A stretch of DNA of 64,000 nt from Methylobacterium sp. E-065 (GTDB taxonomy: Bacteria; Pseudomonadota; Alphaproteobacteria; Rhizobiales; Beijerinckiaceae). The first letter of the stretch is position 1. Each line of letters starts with the position of its first letter. The position numbers and the translations under genes are program-made. The notes beneath the pieces were generated by a model, which saw only the letters and a list, made by a program, of their open reading frames with translations, had not been told where the DNA came from and did not search any database. Of this stretch, positions 8,957 to 18,266 are shown piece after piece. Location of the stretch: assembly GCF_022829605.1 (NCBI RefSeq), contig NZ_JAKSYD010000068.1, positions 1 through 64,000 of the forward strand, in the 5' to 3' direction.

Positions 8957-10030
8957 ATGGACATCGATCGACGCCTCCTCCTGGCCGGCGCGGCCGCACA
9001 ATTCCTGGCCTCCCGCGCTGCCACAGCCGAGGATCGCCCCATCGCGCCGGCCGAGACCCGGATGAAGGCCATCGTGGTCGGACCGGAGGGGCCGAGCCTC
9101 GTCGAGATCGACACGCCGACGCCGAAACCCGCGGAGGTGCTCGTCCGGGTTCGGGCCGCCGCCCTCAACCGCGCCGATCTCGCCGTCGCCTCGGGGCAGC
9201 CGCACGGCCCGACCGGAGGGCCCGACGCGATCCCGGGGCTGGAGTGGGCCGGGGAGGTCGTGGCGGTCGGCGCGGCCGTGAACGACTTCCATCCGGGTGA
9301 CCGCGTCATGTGTTCCGGCGCCGGCGGCTACGCCGCGTATGCCGTGGCGGATCACGGGCGGACCCTTCCGCTTCCCGCGGACCTGTCGTTCGAGGTCGCC
9401 GCGACCTTGCCGGTCGCCCTGCAGACGATGCACGATGCGCTCATAACGCAGGCGCACCTGCAACCGGGCGAGACCGTGCTGATCCAGGGGGCGAGTTCCG
9501 GCGTCGGGCTGATGGGGCTTCAGATCGCTCGGTGGCGGAGGGCCTCATTGGTGATCGGCACGTCGCGAAGCCCCGAGCACCGCGCGCGCCTGGCCGAGTT
9601 CGGCGCAACCCTGGCGATCGACACCAAGGATCCGACTTGGCCCGAGCAGGTACGGGCGGCGACCGGCGGCCGGGGCGTCGACGTGATCATCGATCAGGTC
9701 TCAGCGCCGGTCGCCAACGGCAATCTGCAGGCGGCGGCGGTCCTGGGCCGCATCGTCAACGTCGGCCGCCTCGGCGGGAGCCGGGGCGAGTTCGATTTCG
9801 ATCTGCACGCCACGAAGCGCATCAGCTACATCGGCGTGACCAACCGGACTCGGTCGATCGAGGAGCAGCGCGCGATCACCGCGCGCGTCCGGGCCGACCT
9901 GTGGCCGGCGATCGCGGCCGGGGGCTTCCATCTGCCGATCGATGGCCGCTACGCTCTGGCCGAGGCGCCGGCCGCGCTCACCCGCATGAGGAAGAACGAG
10001 CATTTCGGGAAGATCGTCCTGACCGTCTGA
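8957..10030 (+). CDS. NADPH:quinone oxidoreductase-like MDR protein with Tat-type leader
   Basis: A 357-residue zinc-independent medium-chain reductase/quinone oxidoreductase. The MDR core starts at MKAIVVGPEG (residue 36), with the nucleotide-binding GASSGVGLMG motif near 178. It is preceded by a 35-residue leader reading DRRLLLAGAAAQFLASRAATA, which looks like a twin-arginine signal with an Ala-X-Ala-type cleavage site. The strong AGGAGAG site five bases before ATG 8957 supports translation of the leader, whereas ATG 9062 at the core has no good ribosome-binding site. Export would be unusual for an NADPH enzyme. It follows the amidase operon after 76 bases. Confidence 0.85.
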   Translation: MDIDRRLLLAGAAAQFLASRAATAEDRPIAPAETRMKAIVVGPEGPSLVEIDTPTPKPAEVLVRVRAAALNRADLAVASGQPHGPTGGPDAIPGLEWAGEVVAVGAAVNDFHPGDRVMCSGAGGYAAYAVADHGRTLPLPADLSFEVAATLPVALQTMHDALITQAHLQPGETVLIQGASSGVGLMGLQIARWRRASLVIGTSRSPEHRARLAEFGATLAIDTKDPTWPEQVRAATGGRGVDVIIDQVSAPVANGNLQAAAVLGRIVNVGRLGGSRGEFDFDLHATKRISYIGVTNRTRSIEEQRAITARVRADLWPAIAAGGFHLPIDGRYALAEAPAALTRMRKNEHFGKIVLTV

Positions 10031-10078
10031 CGCATGGTTCTCGGCTCGCCGATCGCCGACGGCTTGGTCGCGTCGAGG

Positions 10079-11338
10079 TCAGCCTCTCGGCGCCGCGGCC
10101 GGAAGTGCGGGCTTCACCTCACCGCCGAACCAGCCCCGGACCGTGCCGAGGATGTCGCTCGGGATCACGACCCAGGATGGTAGGAAGCCCGAGACGCTAC
10201 CGTTCCAGCGCCCCGCCAGCGTCTGCCGCGCCTGCGCGTCCGAGCGGCGGATCTCCAAGTCGAGGATCCGCTCCTGGATCGGCAGCGTGGCGAGCTGCGC
10301 CTGGGCCGACTGCGCCCGCTTGTTGGCCATGAACGTGTCGTCGATCGCCGCCTGGATCGCGGCGTTCTCGAAGTTCAGCTCGTCGGCAAAGCCCAGCGTC
10401 GTGACTGTGACGCCCATCGGAGCGAACTGGTCGATCACCGCCTTCTCGACGGCCGCCATGATCTCGGCCTTCTGGTGGATCGCGTCATCGGTCGAGCGGC
10501 GGCCGAACTCGCGCGCGAGCGCCGCTTGCACGGTGCGGTGGACGTTGCCGTCGACCACCTCGGCGAGCGAGCGGCCGTAGAGCACCGAGGCGAAGCGCGC
10601 CTCGTCCGTGTCCTGGGCGGCCGGCTTCGTGCCGAACCAGTACAGGAACTTGGCCGCGTCCTCCTCCTTCACGAAGGCCGAGATGACCACCGAGGTCGAC
10701 AGCCCGATCGAGTCTGCGGTCTCGAAGCGGAAGCCCTGATCGGCGCTCGACGTGCCTCGATTGGCCGACGTCGTCCACTCGCGCGACACCGGCGTGCGGT
10801 CGACGATGATCAGGCGCGCGGCCGGCACGTAGTAGTCCGACAGCGTCCCGGTGTTCGGCAGCTTCGTGTGCGGGATCTGCACGCGCTTGGCCGCGACCTT
10901 GCTCTCGGCGAGGAACCGCTCCGAGCCGAACTGCGCCTGCGTGGTCTTCGTGTCCCCGCTCTCCGGGATCACGAAGGCCGACTGGTTCGGCAGGATCTCG
11001 ATGTATTCGCCGTAGTCGTACTTGCTGAAGTAGGCGCGCGCGGGCTCAGGCTCCACAAACGCGCTGAGCCCGAGGAGCAGGATAGCGAGGGGGATGCGTC
11101 GGGCGGGCACGAGCCAGATCACTGTGAGGACGGCGAGCAGTGCCAGGAACGGCAGGGGCGAGCCGCCAGCGAGGTCGGACGCGATCTGTGTCTTGAAGGG
11201 GGCGGCATCGCTGTCGGAGAGTTGTGCGACGGCTATACGGCCCGCGGCCAATCCGGCCTCGGTCGAGGCGAGCCGCGGCAGGCCGGCGAAAACCGCGACG
11301 GCGCCGAGCGACAGGCCAGCGCGGATGAGCGTAGACAT
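10079..11338 (-). CDS. band 7/SPFH-domain membrane protein
   Basis: About 419 residues from ATG 11338; an alternative start at 11365 adds nine residues. Two hydrophobic segments lie near the N-terminus (roughly 5-25 and 60-85). A domain follows that reads like a band-7/SPFH module (EILPNQSAFVIPESG, then an RTPVSREWT strand, then a helix with APMGVTVTTLGFAD). The stretch rich in Ala/Gln/Arg near the C-terminus is probably coiled coil. Such proteins oligomerise at the membrane and scaffold proteases or lipid domains. No NfeD or protease partner is adjacent. It converges with the oxidoreductase gene. Domain assignment is good, function unknown. Confidence 0.75.
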   Translation of the reverse strand: MSTLIRAGLSLGAVAVFAGLPRLASTEAGLAAGRIAVAQLSDSDAAPFKTQIASDLAGGSPLPFLALLAVLTVIWLVPARRIPLAILLLGLSAFVEPEPARAYFSKYDYGEYIEILPNQSAFVIPESGDTKTTQAQFGSERFLAESKVAAKRVQIPHTKLPNTGTLSDYYVPAARLIIVDRTPVSREWTTSANRGTSSADQGFRFETADSIGLSTSVVISAFVKEEDAAKFLYWFGTKPAAQDTDEARFASVLYGRSLAEVVDGNVHRTVQAALAREFGRRSTDDAIHQKAEIMAAVEKAVIDQFAPMGVTVTTLGFADELNFENAAIQAAIDDTFMANKRAQSAQAQLATLPIQERILDLEIRRSDAQARQTLAGRWNGSVSGFLPSWVVIPSDILGTVRGWFGGEVKPALPAAAPRG

Positions 11339-11715
11339 GCAAAGTCTCAAGGATCGAATGCCCAAGATGAGCGTCGCCGATATCAGTACTCGTGCCGAAG
11401 CGTGTCAGGGTCTTTTTCGCGAAGCTCGGCCTTGAGCCGAGCTGCCGCGGTATGGAACAACCCCTACACTCCTTCGTTTGGGGTGCCGCCCGCAGGGGCA
11501 GGCCGCGCACCGGCCGGCGTGAGATGCTCCGTCGAATCGCCGGATCAGGCGTGCCGACTACCCCATGCTGGACCAGCCGCGGCGGTCCTGGCACCGGTCG
11601 TGAATTCCGCGGGGCGCAGCGTGGCCACAAAGCCTTCCGGCGCTCTCGTGCCAAAACACGTCACGCCGGAAGGCTGGCGCCGCGACCATCGCGTCACGTA
11701 GGGCGCGGACGGCGT

Positions 11716-13071
11716 TCACGGCTCCGCCGCCACGGGCGTCGTCGGGTTCACGGGCGGCTCGGATCGGTCCGAAGACGCCGAGGCCGAGGGCATCGGGCGT
11801 CCGAGCAGGACGACGGCCACCGTGGCGACCGCGGTCACGCCGGCGAGCGGCAGGAGCGCCACGGTCCAGCTTCCGGTCGCATCCTTGATCGCCCCGGTCG
11901 CCCAGCTCGTGAAGAAGCTCGCGCCGGTGCCCACCGCGTTGATCTGTGCGATCCCCGCGACTGCCGCGCGCGAGGACAACCACTCGGTCGTCAGCGCCCA
12001 GAAGGGGCCGCGCGACGCCGATACGCCGAGCAGGGCGAGGCACAACAGGAATACGGTCGGGATCAAGCCGTGCAGGACGAGGCACAGGCAGAGGCCCAGC
12101 GTCGTCAGTGCGGTGGGCACGGCCGTGTGCCAGACGCGCTCGTCGCGCCCATCGGAACTCCGGCCGCCCGCGTACATCGCCAACGCGGCGACGGCGAACG
12201 GGATCGCGTTCACGAGGCCGACTTCCGCCGTCGAGAGGCCGAACGACTTCAGGAATTGCGGCTGCCACAGTGACAAGCCGGCGTTGGCGGTGGCTTGCCC
12301 CGCGTAGATCAGCGACAGCACCAGCACCGTGCGGTCACCCATCACCGCCCAGACGGAGGTCTTCTCGACGCTGATCCGTGCGGCAGCGTCGGCGGCGAGA
12401 CGGCCGGCGAGCCAATCCTTGTGCTCCGGGTCGAGCCAACGTGCCTGCGCGGGCGAGTCGGTCAGCCAGAACAGGCCGACGAGGCCGATCAAGACGGCCG
12501 GCATCGCCTCGATGATGAACAGCCACTGCCAGCCCGAGAGGCCGAGACAGCCGTCGAGCCCGAGCAGTGCCGCCGAGATCGGCGAGCCGACGATACCAGC
12601 CACAGGGCTCGCGACCATGAACAGGCCGATGACGCGGGCCCGCTCCCGGGCCGGGAACCATTGCATCAGGTACAGGATCACGCCGGGCACGAAGCCGGCC
12701 TCCGCCGCGCCGAGCAGAAACCGCAGCACGCAGAAGGAGACCGGACCGGAGGTCAGCGCCATCGCCCCGGAGACGAGCCCCCACGTGATCATGATCCGCG
12801 TGAGCCACAGGCGCGCCCCGACCCGGACCATCGCGAGGTTGCTCGGCACCTCGAACAGCAGGTAGGCGATGAAGAACATCCCGCCGCCGAGACCGAACGC
12901 GCTCGCCGTCAGCCCGACTTCCCGGTTCATCTGCAGGGCGGCGAAGCCCGCGTTGACCCGGTCGATGTAGTTCGCGAGGTAACTCAGCGCCAGAAATGGC
13001 AGCAAACGCAGGCTAATCCTGCGCAGAGCTTCTCGGCCGACCGCGTCAGTCGGCGTCGACGGGATACTCAC
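11716..13071 (-). CDS. MFS transporter, anion:cation symporter type (paralog)
   Basis: A 451-residue, 12-segment permease with the same ACS-family landmarks as the MFS gene at 1904-3268: YIDRVNAGFAALQMN near 40, FFIAYLLFEVPSN near 68 and GAAEAGFVPG near 142. The start GTG 13071 has GGGAGGA six bases upstream. It is divergent from the first enolase-superfamily gene (start 13204), with about 130 bases between them. Substrates of this transporter branch (glucarate, galactonate, phthalate, tartrate) fit the acid-sugar enzymes beside it. The exact ligand is not determinable. Confidence 0.88.
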   Translation of the reverse strand: MSIPSTPTDAVGREALRRISLRLLPFLALSYLANYIDRVNAGFAALQMNREVGLTASAFGLGGGMFFIAYLLFEVPSNLAMVRVGARLWLTRIMITWGLVSGAMALTSGPVSFCVLRFLLGAAEAGFVPGVILYLMQWFPARERARVIGLFMVASPVAGIVGSPISAALLGLDGCLGLSGWQWLFIIEAMPAVLIGLVGLFWLTDSPAQARWLDPEHKDWLAGRLAADAAARISVEKTSVWAVMGDRTVLVLSLIYAGQATANAGLSLWQPQFLKSFGLSTAEVGLVNAIPFAVAALAMYAGGRSSDGRDERVWHTAVPTALTTLGLCLCLVLHGLIPTVFLLCLALLGVSASRGPFWALTTEWLSSRAAVAGIAQINAVGTGASFFTSWATGAIKDATGSWTVALLPLAGVTAVATVAVVLLGRPMPSASASSDRSEPPVNPTTPVAAEP

Positions 13072-13203
13072 GGTTGTCCTCCCAGTATTTGGGCCGGCCC
13101 ACGTCTCGACGCGCGGGTCACGGCGGCTCTAGATGGCGGGTGGCCCGAACGCGCCGGAGAGCGAAGGCCGCATCCGTGGTGGTCCCGGGCCGGAGGCGAC
13201 GTC

Positions 13204-14313
13204 ATGCGCATACGAGATGTCACTGTGACCCTGTTCGGCTGGGACGATATCCCGCCGACGCGCTACTCCGGACGCACGGCGCGCGCGGTGGGCAGCAGCC
13301 AACTCGGCCTCGTCACGATCCACACCGACGAGGGCATCGAGGGCCACGCCTTCCTCGGCTCGGCGTACGGACCGGCCGATCTCGACGCGCCGCTTCTCGT
13401 GCGGGTGCTCAAGCCGGTGCTCATGGGGCGCGATCCCCTCGACCGCGAGCGCCTGAACCAAGAGCTGTGGGCCCGCGTGCGCGCGGCCTCCGTCCGGACG
13501 ATTGGCGCGCTCGACGTCGCCCTGTGGGACCTCGCCGGAAAGGCCGCCGGCCTGCCGATCCACCGGCTCATCGGCACCTATCGCGACCGCGTCCCCGCCT
13601 ACGCCAGCTCGCAGATCCTCGAGGGGGCCACGGCCTACGTGGAGCAGGCGTGTGCGTATCGCGAGGCCGGCTGGAGCGCCTACAAGATCCACCCGCCTCA
13701 GGTATGGCGCGACGACATCGCGATCTGCGAGGCGGTGCGGGCCGGGATGGGTGACGGGTTCACGCTGATGCTCGACGCCTGCTGGGGGTATACCTACGAG
13801 CAGGCGCTGCGGGTAGGCCGCGCGATCGAGGCGGCGGGCTACTACTGGTACGAGGATCCGCTCACGGATTCCGACCTCTACGGCTACGTCAAGCTCAAGG
13901 CCAAGCTCGACGTGCCGATCATGGCGACCGAGTATCCGCAGGCCGGCTTCGAGTCCTACGCGCCCTGGATCCTGCAGCGCGCCACCGATTTCCTGCGCGG
14001 CGACGTGGCGGTGAAGGGCGGCATCACCACGCTCGTCAAGGCGGCCCATCTCGCGGAGGCCTTCGGGATGAACTTCGAGGTCCATCACGGCGGCAACTCG
14101 CTCAACAACGTCGCCAACCTCCACGTCGTCATGGCGATCCGCAACACCGAGTTCTTCGAGGTGCTGCTGCCGGATGCGGCGCAGAAGTACGGGCTCGCCG
14201 AAGACATCGCTGTCGATCCCGCCGGCATGGTGCACGCGCCGACGGCGGCCGGGCTCGGCGCGGAGATCGACCACGAACTCATCCGTGCAAAGACCAAGAC
14301 GGTCCTGACGTAG
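13204..14313 (+). CDS. enolase-superfamily enzyme (mandelate racemase/MLE type), K-x-H variant
   Basis: A 369-residue protein with an N-terminal capping domain and C-terminal (beta/alpha)7 barrel. Metal ligands are recognisable as Asp in MLDACWG (about 192), Glu in YEDPL (about 219) and Glu in ATEYP (about 243). His in FEVHHGG (about 297) is a candidate base. The second-strand catalytic motif is KIH (about 163) instead of the K-x-K of mandelate racemase, a variant seen in part of the family. The likely reaction is dehydration or epimerisation of a carboxylate via an enolate. ATG 13204 gives the canonical length. The first of three paralogs in 7 kb. Confidence 0.87.
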   Translation: MRIRDVTVTLFGWDDIPPTRYSGRTARAVGSSQLGLVTIHTDEGIEGHAFLGSAYGPADLDAPLLVRVLKPVLMGRDPLDRERLNQELWARVRAASVRTIGALDVALWDLAGKAAGLPIHRLIGTYRDRVPAYASSQILEGATAYVEQACAYREAGWSAYKIHPPQVWRDDIAICEAVRAGMGDGFTLMLDACWGYTYEQALRVGRAIEAAGYYWYEDPLTDSDLYGYVKLKAKLDVPIMATEYPQAGFESYAPWILQRATDFLRGDVAVKGGITTLVKAAHLAEAFGMNFEVHHGGNSLNNVANLHVVMAIRNTEFFEVLLPDAAQKYGLAEDIAVDPAGMVHAPTAAGLGAEIDHELIRAKTKTVLT

Positions 14314-14344
14314 GAGCACGCTCATCGCGGTCACCTGTTCCCGA

Positions 14345-15061
14345 TCATGACGCCGCGTGCGCCCGCGGCCGGCGGCTCGCTGCCGGGTCTTCGATGAGCC
14401 CGGCGGCGTCGGCGAGACCGGCGATGTACTGGCCCGCCTCGCGGATATCCTGCCGGATCGCCGCGGCTGCCGCCTCCGCGTCACCCGTGCGCAGGGCCGA
14501 GAGTGCCGCGGTGTGCAGGTCGCTCCCCTTCTCGAGCAGCACGTAGTCCGGGATGACGTAGGTCAGGACTGGGCCGCACCTGAGCCAGATGTTCTCGATC
14601 AATCCCTCCAGGATCGGCATGCGCGCGAGGGCGTAGAGTTCGAAGTGGAAGCGCCGGTGCAGATCGAGATACGCGTCGAGGTTCTGCTGCCGGATCAGGG
14701 CCTTCATCTCGGCGAGCAGTGCGTCGAGGACGCCGAGATCGCCCGGGGCTGCGCGCTCGGCGGCGCAGGCCGCGGCCCGGCCCTCAAGGTCGCAGCGGAT
14801 CGTCAGCAACTCGTCGAAACGCTCCACGTTCATGCGCGGAACCACGGCGCCGCCGCCCTGCCCCGAGCTGCCGCGCTCAAGCACGTGCTCCGCGATCAGC
14901 CGGTTGACCGCATCGCGGACCGGCGTGAGGCTGATGCCGAGCTCGGCCGCCACCTCGCGTAGGAGGATCCGCTCACCCGGCCCGAACCGGCCGCCGAGCA
15001 TGGCGGTCCGCAGCTCCGCGTAGGCCTGATCCCAGAGCGGCAGCCGCTCGACGTGCCTCAT
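14345..15061 (-). CDS. GntR-family transcriptional regulator (FCD type)
   Basis: A 238-residue regulator. The N-terminal winged helix (about 10-75) contains LREVAAELGISLTPVRDAVNRL, shown here as LREVAAELG then TPVRDAVNRL. The remaining residues form an FCD-type ligand domain with DLEGRAAACAAE near 95 and HRRFHFELYALA near 128. Such proteins respond to a small carboxylate and usually repress. The start ATG 15061 matches the conserved N-terminus. It is divergent from the TctC-like gene, so the shared 135-base intergenic region is the likely operator, and it probably controls the acid-catabolic genes that follow. Confidence 0.88.
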   Translation of the reverse strand: MRHVERLPLWDQAYAELRTAMLGGRFGPGERILLREVAAELGISLTPVRDAVNRLIAEHVLERGSSGQGGGAVVPRMNVERFDELLTIRCDLEGRAAACAAERAAPGDLGVLDALLAEMKALIRQQNLDAYLDLHRRFHFELYALARMPILEGLIENIWLRCGPVLTYVIPDYVLLEKGSDLHTAALSALRTGDAEAAAAAIRQDIREAGQYIAGLADAAGLIEDPAASRRPRAHAAS

Positions 15062-15139
15062 GATATTGACTCCCCCTGTCCGCCAGCAATCCCGAGCCGC
15101 TGGATCAGGATGGATCAGCGAGACCGGCTGCGACCGCGC

Positions 15140-15171
15140 TTGACAACCTACCCGCTTTCCATCGTTATAAC
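15140..15171 (+). promoter_or_regulatory. candidate promoter/operator between gntR and tctC-like genes
   Basis: TTGACA at 15140-15145 and a TTATAA/TATAAC box at 15165-15171, with 19-20 bases between them, somewhat wider than ideal. The perfect 8-base palindrome GTTATAAC (15164-15171) covers the -10 box and could be a GntR half-operator, followed by AAACAACG. The A/T content contrasts with the surroundings. Binding is an inference. Confidence 0.4.
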
Positions 15172-15196
15172 AAACAACGAAGACGGGAGGAACGCC

Positions 15197-16162
15197 ATGC
15201 TGACCCGCCGCAGCGTCGTCGGAAGCCTCGCCCTGGGGGGGCTTCGCACACAGATTGCACTGGCGCAGTCGGGCTTCCCGGCGCGCGAGATCACGTTCGT
15301 CGTACCCTGGAACGCGGGCGGCTCGAACGACATCCTGGCGCGCGGGCTGCAGCCGCTGCTCAAGGAGCGCGGCATCACGGTCATCATCGAGAACCAGCCC
15401 GGCGCCACCGGCGCGATCGGGATGCGACGCGTGGCGACGGCGAACCCCGACGGCTACACGCTCGGCATGGGGACGAGCTCGACGCTGGCCTACATGGCCG
15501 AGGGCAAGACGCCCCTGAAGAGCACTCAGTTCACCCACATCGCCCGTGTGTCGATCGATCCCCTGATGCTGCTCGTCCCCGGCTCGAGCCCGCACCAGAC
15601 GCTGGACGACTTCCTCGCCCACATGAAGAAGAACCCGGGCAGCGTGTCGATCGGCACGCCGGGCAACTACAACCTCAACCACATCTTCGCCTCGATGACC
15701 GCCCGGGCGGCCGGCGTCGCCTACATCAACGCGCCCTATACCGGCGGGGCCAAGGTCATCACCGACCTCGCCGGCGGGCAGATCCAGGCCGCGGTGCTCA
15801 AGCCCGCGGAGTCGCTCGGCCAGTTGCAGCAGGGCCTGGTGCGCGCGCTCGGCGTGTTCGCCGACGAGCGCCTCCGGCAGTTCCCCGACGTGCCGACCTT
15901 CAAGGAGCGCGGCTACGACGTGTTCCCGTTCGGCCCGGTGGAGCAGATGGCCTACGTGGTCGCCCCGGCCAAGCTTCCGCCGGAGGTTCGCACCAAGCTG
16001 ACAGACGGCTTCAGCGCCGCGATCGGGGACCAGCGCTTCAAGGATTTCGCCGAGCGCAACGCCTTTCTGATCGCCCCCCTGACTGGCGATGCGCTGGCCG
16101 CCGAGGTCGATCGGGTCGAGCAGTCGATCAAGGTCGTGGCCGAGAAAGTCTTCAAATCCTGA
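15197..16162 (+). CDS. tripartite tricarboxylate transporter receptor (TctC/Bug family)
   Basis: A 321-residue periplasmic receptor. The leader MLTRRSVVGSLALGG resembles a Tat signal. The first beta strand ITFVVPWNAGGSNDILAR and NQPGATGAIG near 75 are hallmark Bug-family ligand-loop elements. GTPGNYNLNHI near 155 is the second carboxylate-binding loop. GGGAGG stands six bases before ATG 15197. It would capture a carboxylate and deliver it to TctAB, encoded 4.3 kb downstream at 20475-22474 with catabolic genes in between, an unusual separation of transporter parts within one co-directional cluster. Confidence 0.92.
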   Translation: MLTRRSVVGSLALGGLRTQIALAQSGFPAREITFVVPWNAGGSNDILARGLQPLLKERGITVIIENQPGATGAIGMRRVATANPDGYTLGMGTSSTLAYMAEGKTPLKSTQFTHIARVSIDPLMLLVPGSSPHQTLDDFLAHMKKNPGSVSIGTPGNYNLNHIFASMTARAAGVAYINAPYTGGAKVITDLAGGQIQAAVLKPAESLGQLQQGLVRALGVFADERLRQFPDVPTFKERGYDVFPFGPVEQMAYVVAPAKLPPEVRTKLTDGFSAAIGDQRFKDFAERNAFLIAPLTGDALAAEVDRVEQSIKVVAEKVFKS

Positions 16163-16218
16163 GCCGACGTGCCGCTCTGAGCGCTCGAACGATCTGAACA
16201 ACGACCGGGACGGATAGC

Positions 16219-17361
16219 GTGACCAAGATCAAGACCATCACCTGCCACGTCGTGACCACGCCGATCAAACGGCCGTTCACCTCATCGCGCGGCTGGCTGT
16301 ACAAGACCCGCGGCACCTGCCTCGTCGAGATCGAGACGGCCGACGGCATCGTCGGGTGGGGCGAGTGCTACGGGCCTTCCGCAGTCGCCAAGGCGTTCAT
16401 CGACACGCAGCTCGCGCCCCGGGTGATCGGTCAGGACCCGTTCGACGTCGAGGTCGTCTGGGAGGACCTCTACAACCGGATCAAGGATTACGGGCCGAAG
16501 GGCATGTCGATCGCCGCGATCAGCGGCATCGACATCGCGCTGTGGGACATCATCGGCAAGAGCGTGGGCAAGCCGGTGCATAAGCTCATCGGGGGCGCCT
16601 TCCGCACCAGCGTCGACGCCTACGCGACCGGCCTGTACTTCACCGACATGGACCGGCTCGTCGAGGAGGCGGTCGAGGAAGCGCGCGGCTACGTCGAGGC
16701 CGGCTTCAAGGCCGTGAAGATGAAGATCGGCCTCGGTTCGATCGAGCGCGACATCGCCCGCGTGGCGGCGGTGCGCGAGGCGGTCGGCCCGGACATCCGC
16801 CTCATGGTCGACGCCAACCACTCGCTCTCGGTCCCAACCGCCATCCGCATGGGTCGGCGGCTGGAGGAGCTCGGCATCGAGTGGTTCGAGGAGCCGATCT
16901 CGCCGGAGGATCTCGACGGCTACGTCGAGGTCACCCGCGCCCTCGACATCGCGGTGGCCGGCGGCGAGAACGAGTTCACCCGCTGGGGCTTCCGCGACGC
17001 CATCACGCGCAAGGCAATGGACATCGTCCAGCCGGACGTGTGCGCGGCCGGCGGCATCACCGAGTGCAAGAAGATCGCCGCGATGGCGACGGCGCACGGC
17101 GTCGAGTGCGTGCCCCACGCCTGGGGCTCGGTCGTCGGCTTGGCCGCGACCATCCACTTCCTCGCCTCGATCCCCGATCAGCCGCCCTGCCTGTTCCCGG
17201 TCGCGCCGATGCTCGAGTTCGAGCAGGAGGAGAACCCCTTCCGGGATCATCTCGCCCGCGAGCCGATCCGGCAGGTCGGCGGCAAAATCGCGGTCCCCAC
17301 CGCGCCGGGGCTCGGGATCGAGGTCGACCGCGCCGTGATCGACCGCTACCGCGCGGCCTGA
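16219..17361 (+). CDS. enolase-superfamily enzyme (mandelate racemase/MLE type), K-x-K
   Basis: A 380-residue barrel enzyme. The canonical KMKIG pair is near 167, with metal ligands Asp in MVDANHS (about 198), Glu in FEEPIS (about 224) and Glu in GGENEF (about 249). His in VPHAWGS (about 300) is the opposing base, with Glu in EFEQEE (about 335). This full K-x-K plus His set matches mandelate racemase-subgroup acid-sugar dehydratases or racemases. It lies 56 bases after the TTT receptor and 11 bases before the FAH gene, so it is probably in the same transcript. Substrate is likely a 2-hydroxy acid or aldonate. Confidence 0.9.
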   Translation: MTKIKTITCHVVTTPIKRPFTSSRGWLYKTRGTCLVEIETADGIVGWGECYGPSAVAKAFIDTQLAPRVIGQDPFDVEVVWEDLYNRIKDYGPKGMSIAAISGIDIALWDIIGKSVGKPVHKLIGGAFRTSVDAYATGLYFTDMDRLVEEAVEEARGYVEAGFKAVKMKIGLGSIERDIARVAAVREAVGPDIRLMVDANHSLSVPTAIRMGRRLEELGIEWFEEPISPEDLDGYVEVTRALDIAVAGGENEFTRWGFRDAITRKAMDIVQPDVCAAGGITECKKIAAMATAHGVECVPHAWGSVVGLAATIHFLASIPDQPPCLFPVAPMLEFEQEENPFRDHLAREPIRQVGGKIAVPTAPGLGIEVDRAVIDRYRAA

Positions 17362-17372
17362 GGCACACTGCG

Positions 17373-18266
17373 ATGCGCTTCGTCACCTTCACGAGCGACG
17401 GCGCGGAGCGGGCGGGTATCCTGCTGGGCGACGCCAGCGGGCCGGACGACATGGTCGTCGACCTCGCCCATCCCGCCTTGCGGTCTGCGCTTAACGGCTG
17501 CCCGCCGCAGGTCCTCGACCTGATCCGCTCCGGATTGGCCGGCGCCGCAGCACGCCTGCGCGATCACGCCATCCCGGAGGCGGCGCAGCTGCCGCTGCGA
17601 TCGGTGCGCCTGCGCGCCCCGATGCCCAAGCCCGGCCGGATCTTCGGGATCGCCCACAACTACGTCGACGCGCTGGCCGAGCGGGGCACGCCCCATCCGG
17701 CCGAGCCGTTCCTGTTCATGAAGGAGCCGTGGACGGTGATCGGCCCGGGCGAGCCCGTGGTGCCGCCGCCGGGCATCGGCGGCTGCACCTACGAAGCGGA
17801 GATCGCCGCGGTGATCGGCAGCCGCGCCGAGCATGTCGCTGCGCAAGACGCGCTGGCCCATGTCTGCGCCTACGGCGTGTTCAATGACGTCAGCGCCAGC
17901 GAGCTGATCCGCCGCGACGGCTTCGGCCCAGGCAAGAACATCGCGACCTTCGGCCCGTTCGGCCCCTATCTCGCGACCAGCGACGAGGTCCCCGACCCGC
18001 AGGCGCTGCGGATCGGCCTGTCGATCGACGGGGTGAGCCTGCAGGACTCCACCACGGCCCGAATGCTGTTCTCGGTGGCCGACCTCGTCGCCCACCTGTC
18101 GCGGCAGACGGTGCTGGAACCGGGCGACGTGATCGCCACCGGCACGCCGGCGGGGATCGCGGCCCTACGCCAACCGCCGGCCTGGATCCGGCCCGGCACG
18201 ACGATGACCGCCTGGGTCGAGGGTCTGGGCAGCCTGATCAGCCCCATCGTCGAGGAAGGTCCATGA
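17373..18266 (+). CDS. fumarylacetoacetate hydrolase (FAH)-family protein
   Basis: A 297-residue protein. The FAH catalytic core has GIAHNYVDA near 91, metal ligands in YEAEIAAVIG near 140, an Asp in FNDVSA near 170, Lys in GKNIATFGPFGPY near 190 and the closing GTPAG near 256. FAH-family members in sugar-acid clusters include 2,4-diketo-3-deoxyonate hydrolases and acylpyruvases, either of which would fit downstream of an acid-sugar dehydratase and a dehydrogenase. The stop overlaps the start of the next gene as ATGA (18263-18266), which indicates translational coupling. Confidence 0.9.
   Translation: MRFVTFTSDGAERAGILLGDASGPDDMVVDLAHPALRSALNGCPPQVLDLIRSGLAGAAARLRDHAIPEAAQLPLRSVRLRAPMPKPGRIFGIAHNYVDALAERGTPHPAEPFLFMKEPWTVIGPGEPVVPPPGIGGCTYEAEIAAVIGSRAEHVAAQDALAHVCAYGVFNDVSASELIRRDGFGPGKNIATFGPFGPYLATSDEVPDPQALRIGLSIDGVSLQDSTTARMLFSVADLVAHLSRQTVLEPGDVIATGTPAGIAALRQPPAWIRPGTTMTAWVEGLGSLISPIVEEGP

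Noticed and set aside
12295-13203. Plus-strand extension of the first enolase-superfamily gene
   Set aside because: It runs antisense through the MFS gene, has an Arg/Glu-rich shadow composition, and the family N-terminus begins at ATG 13204.
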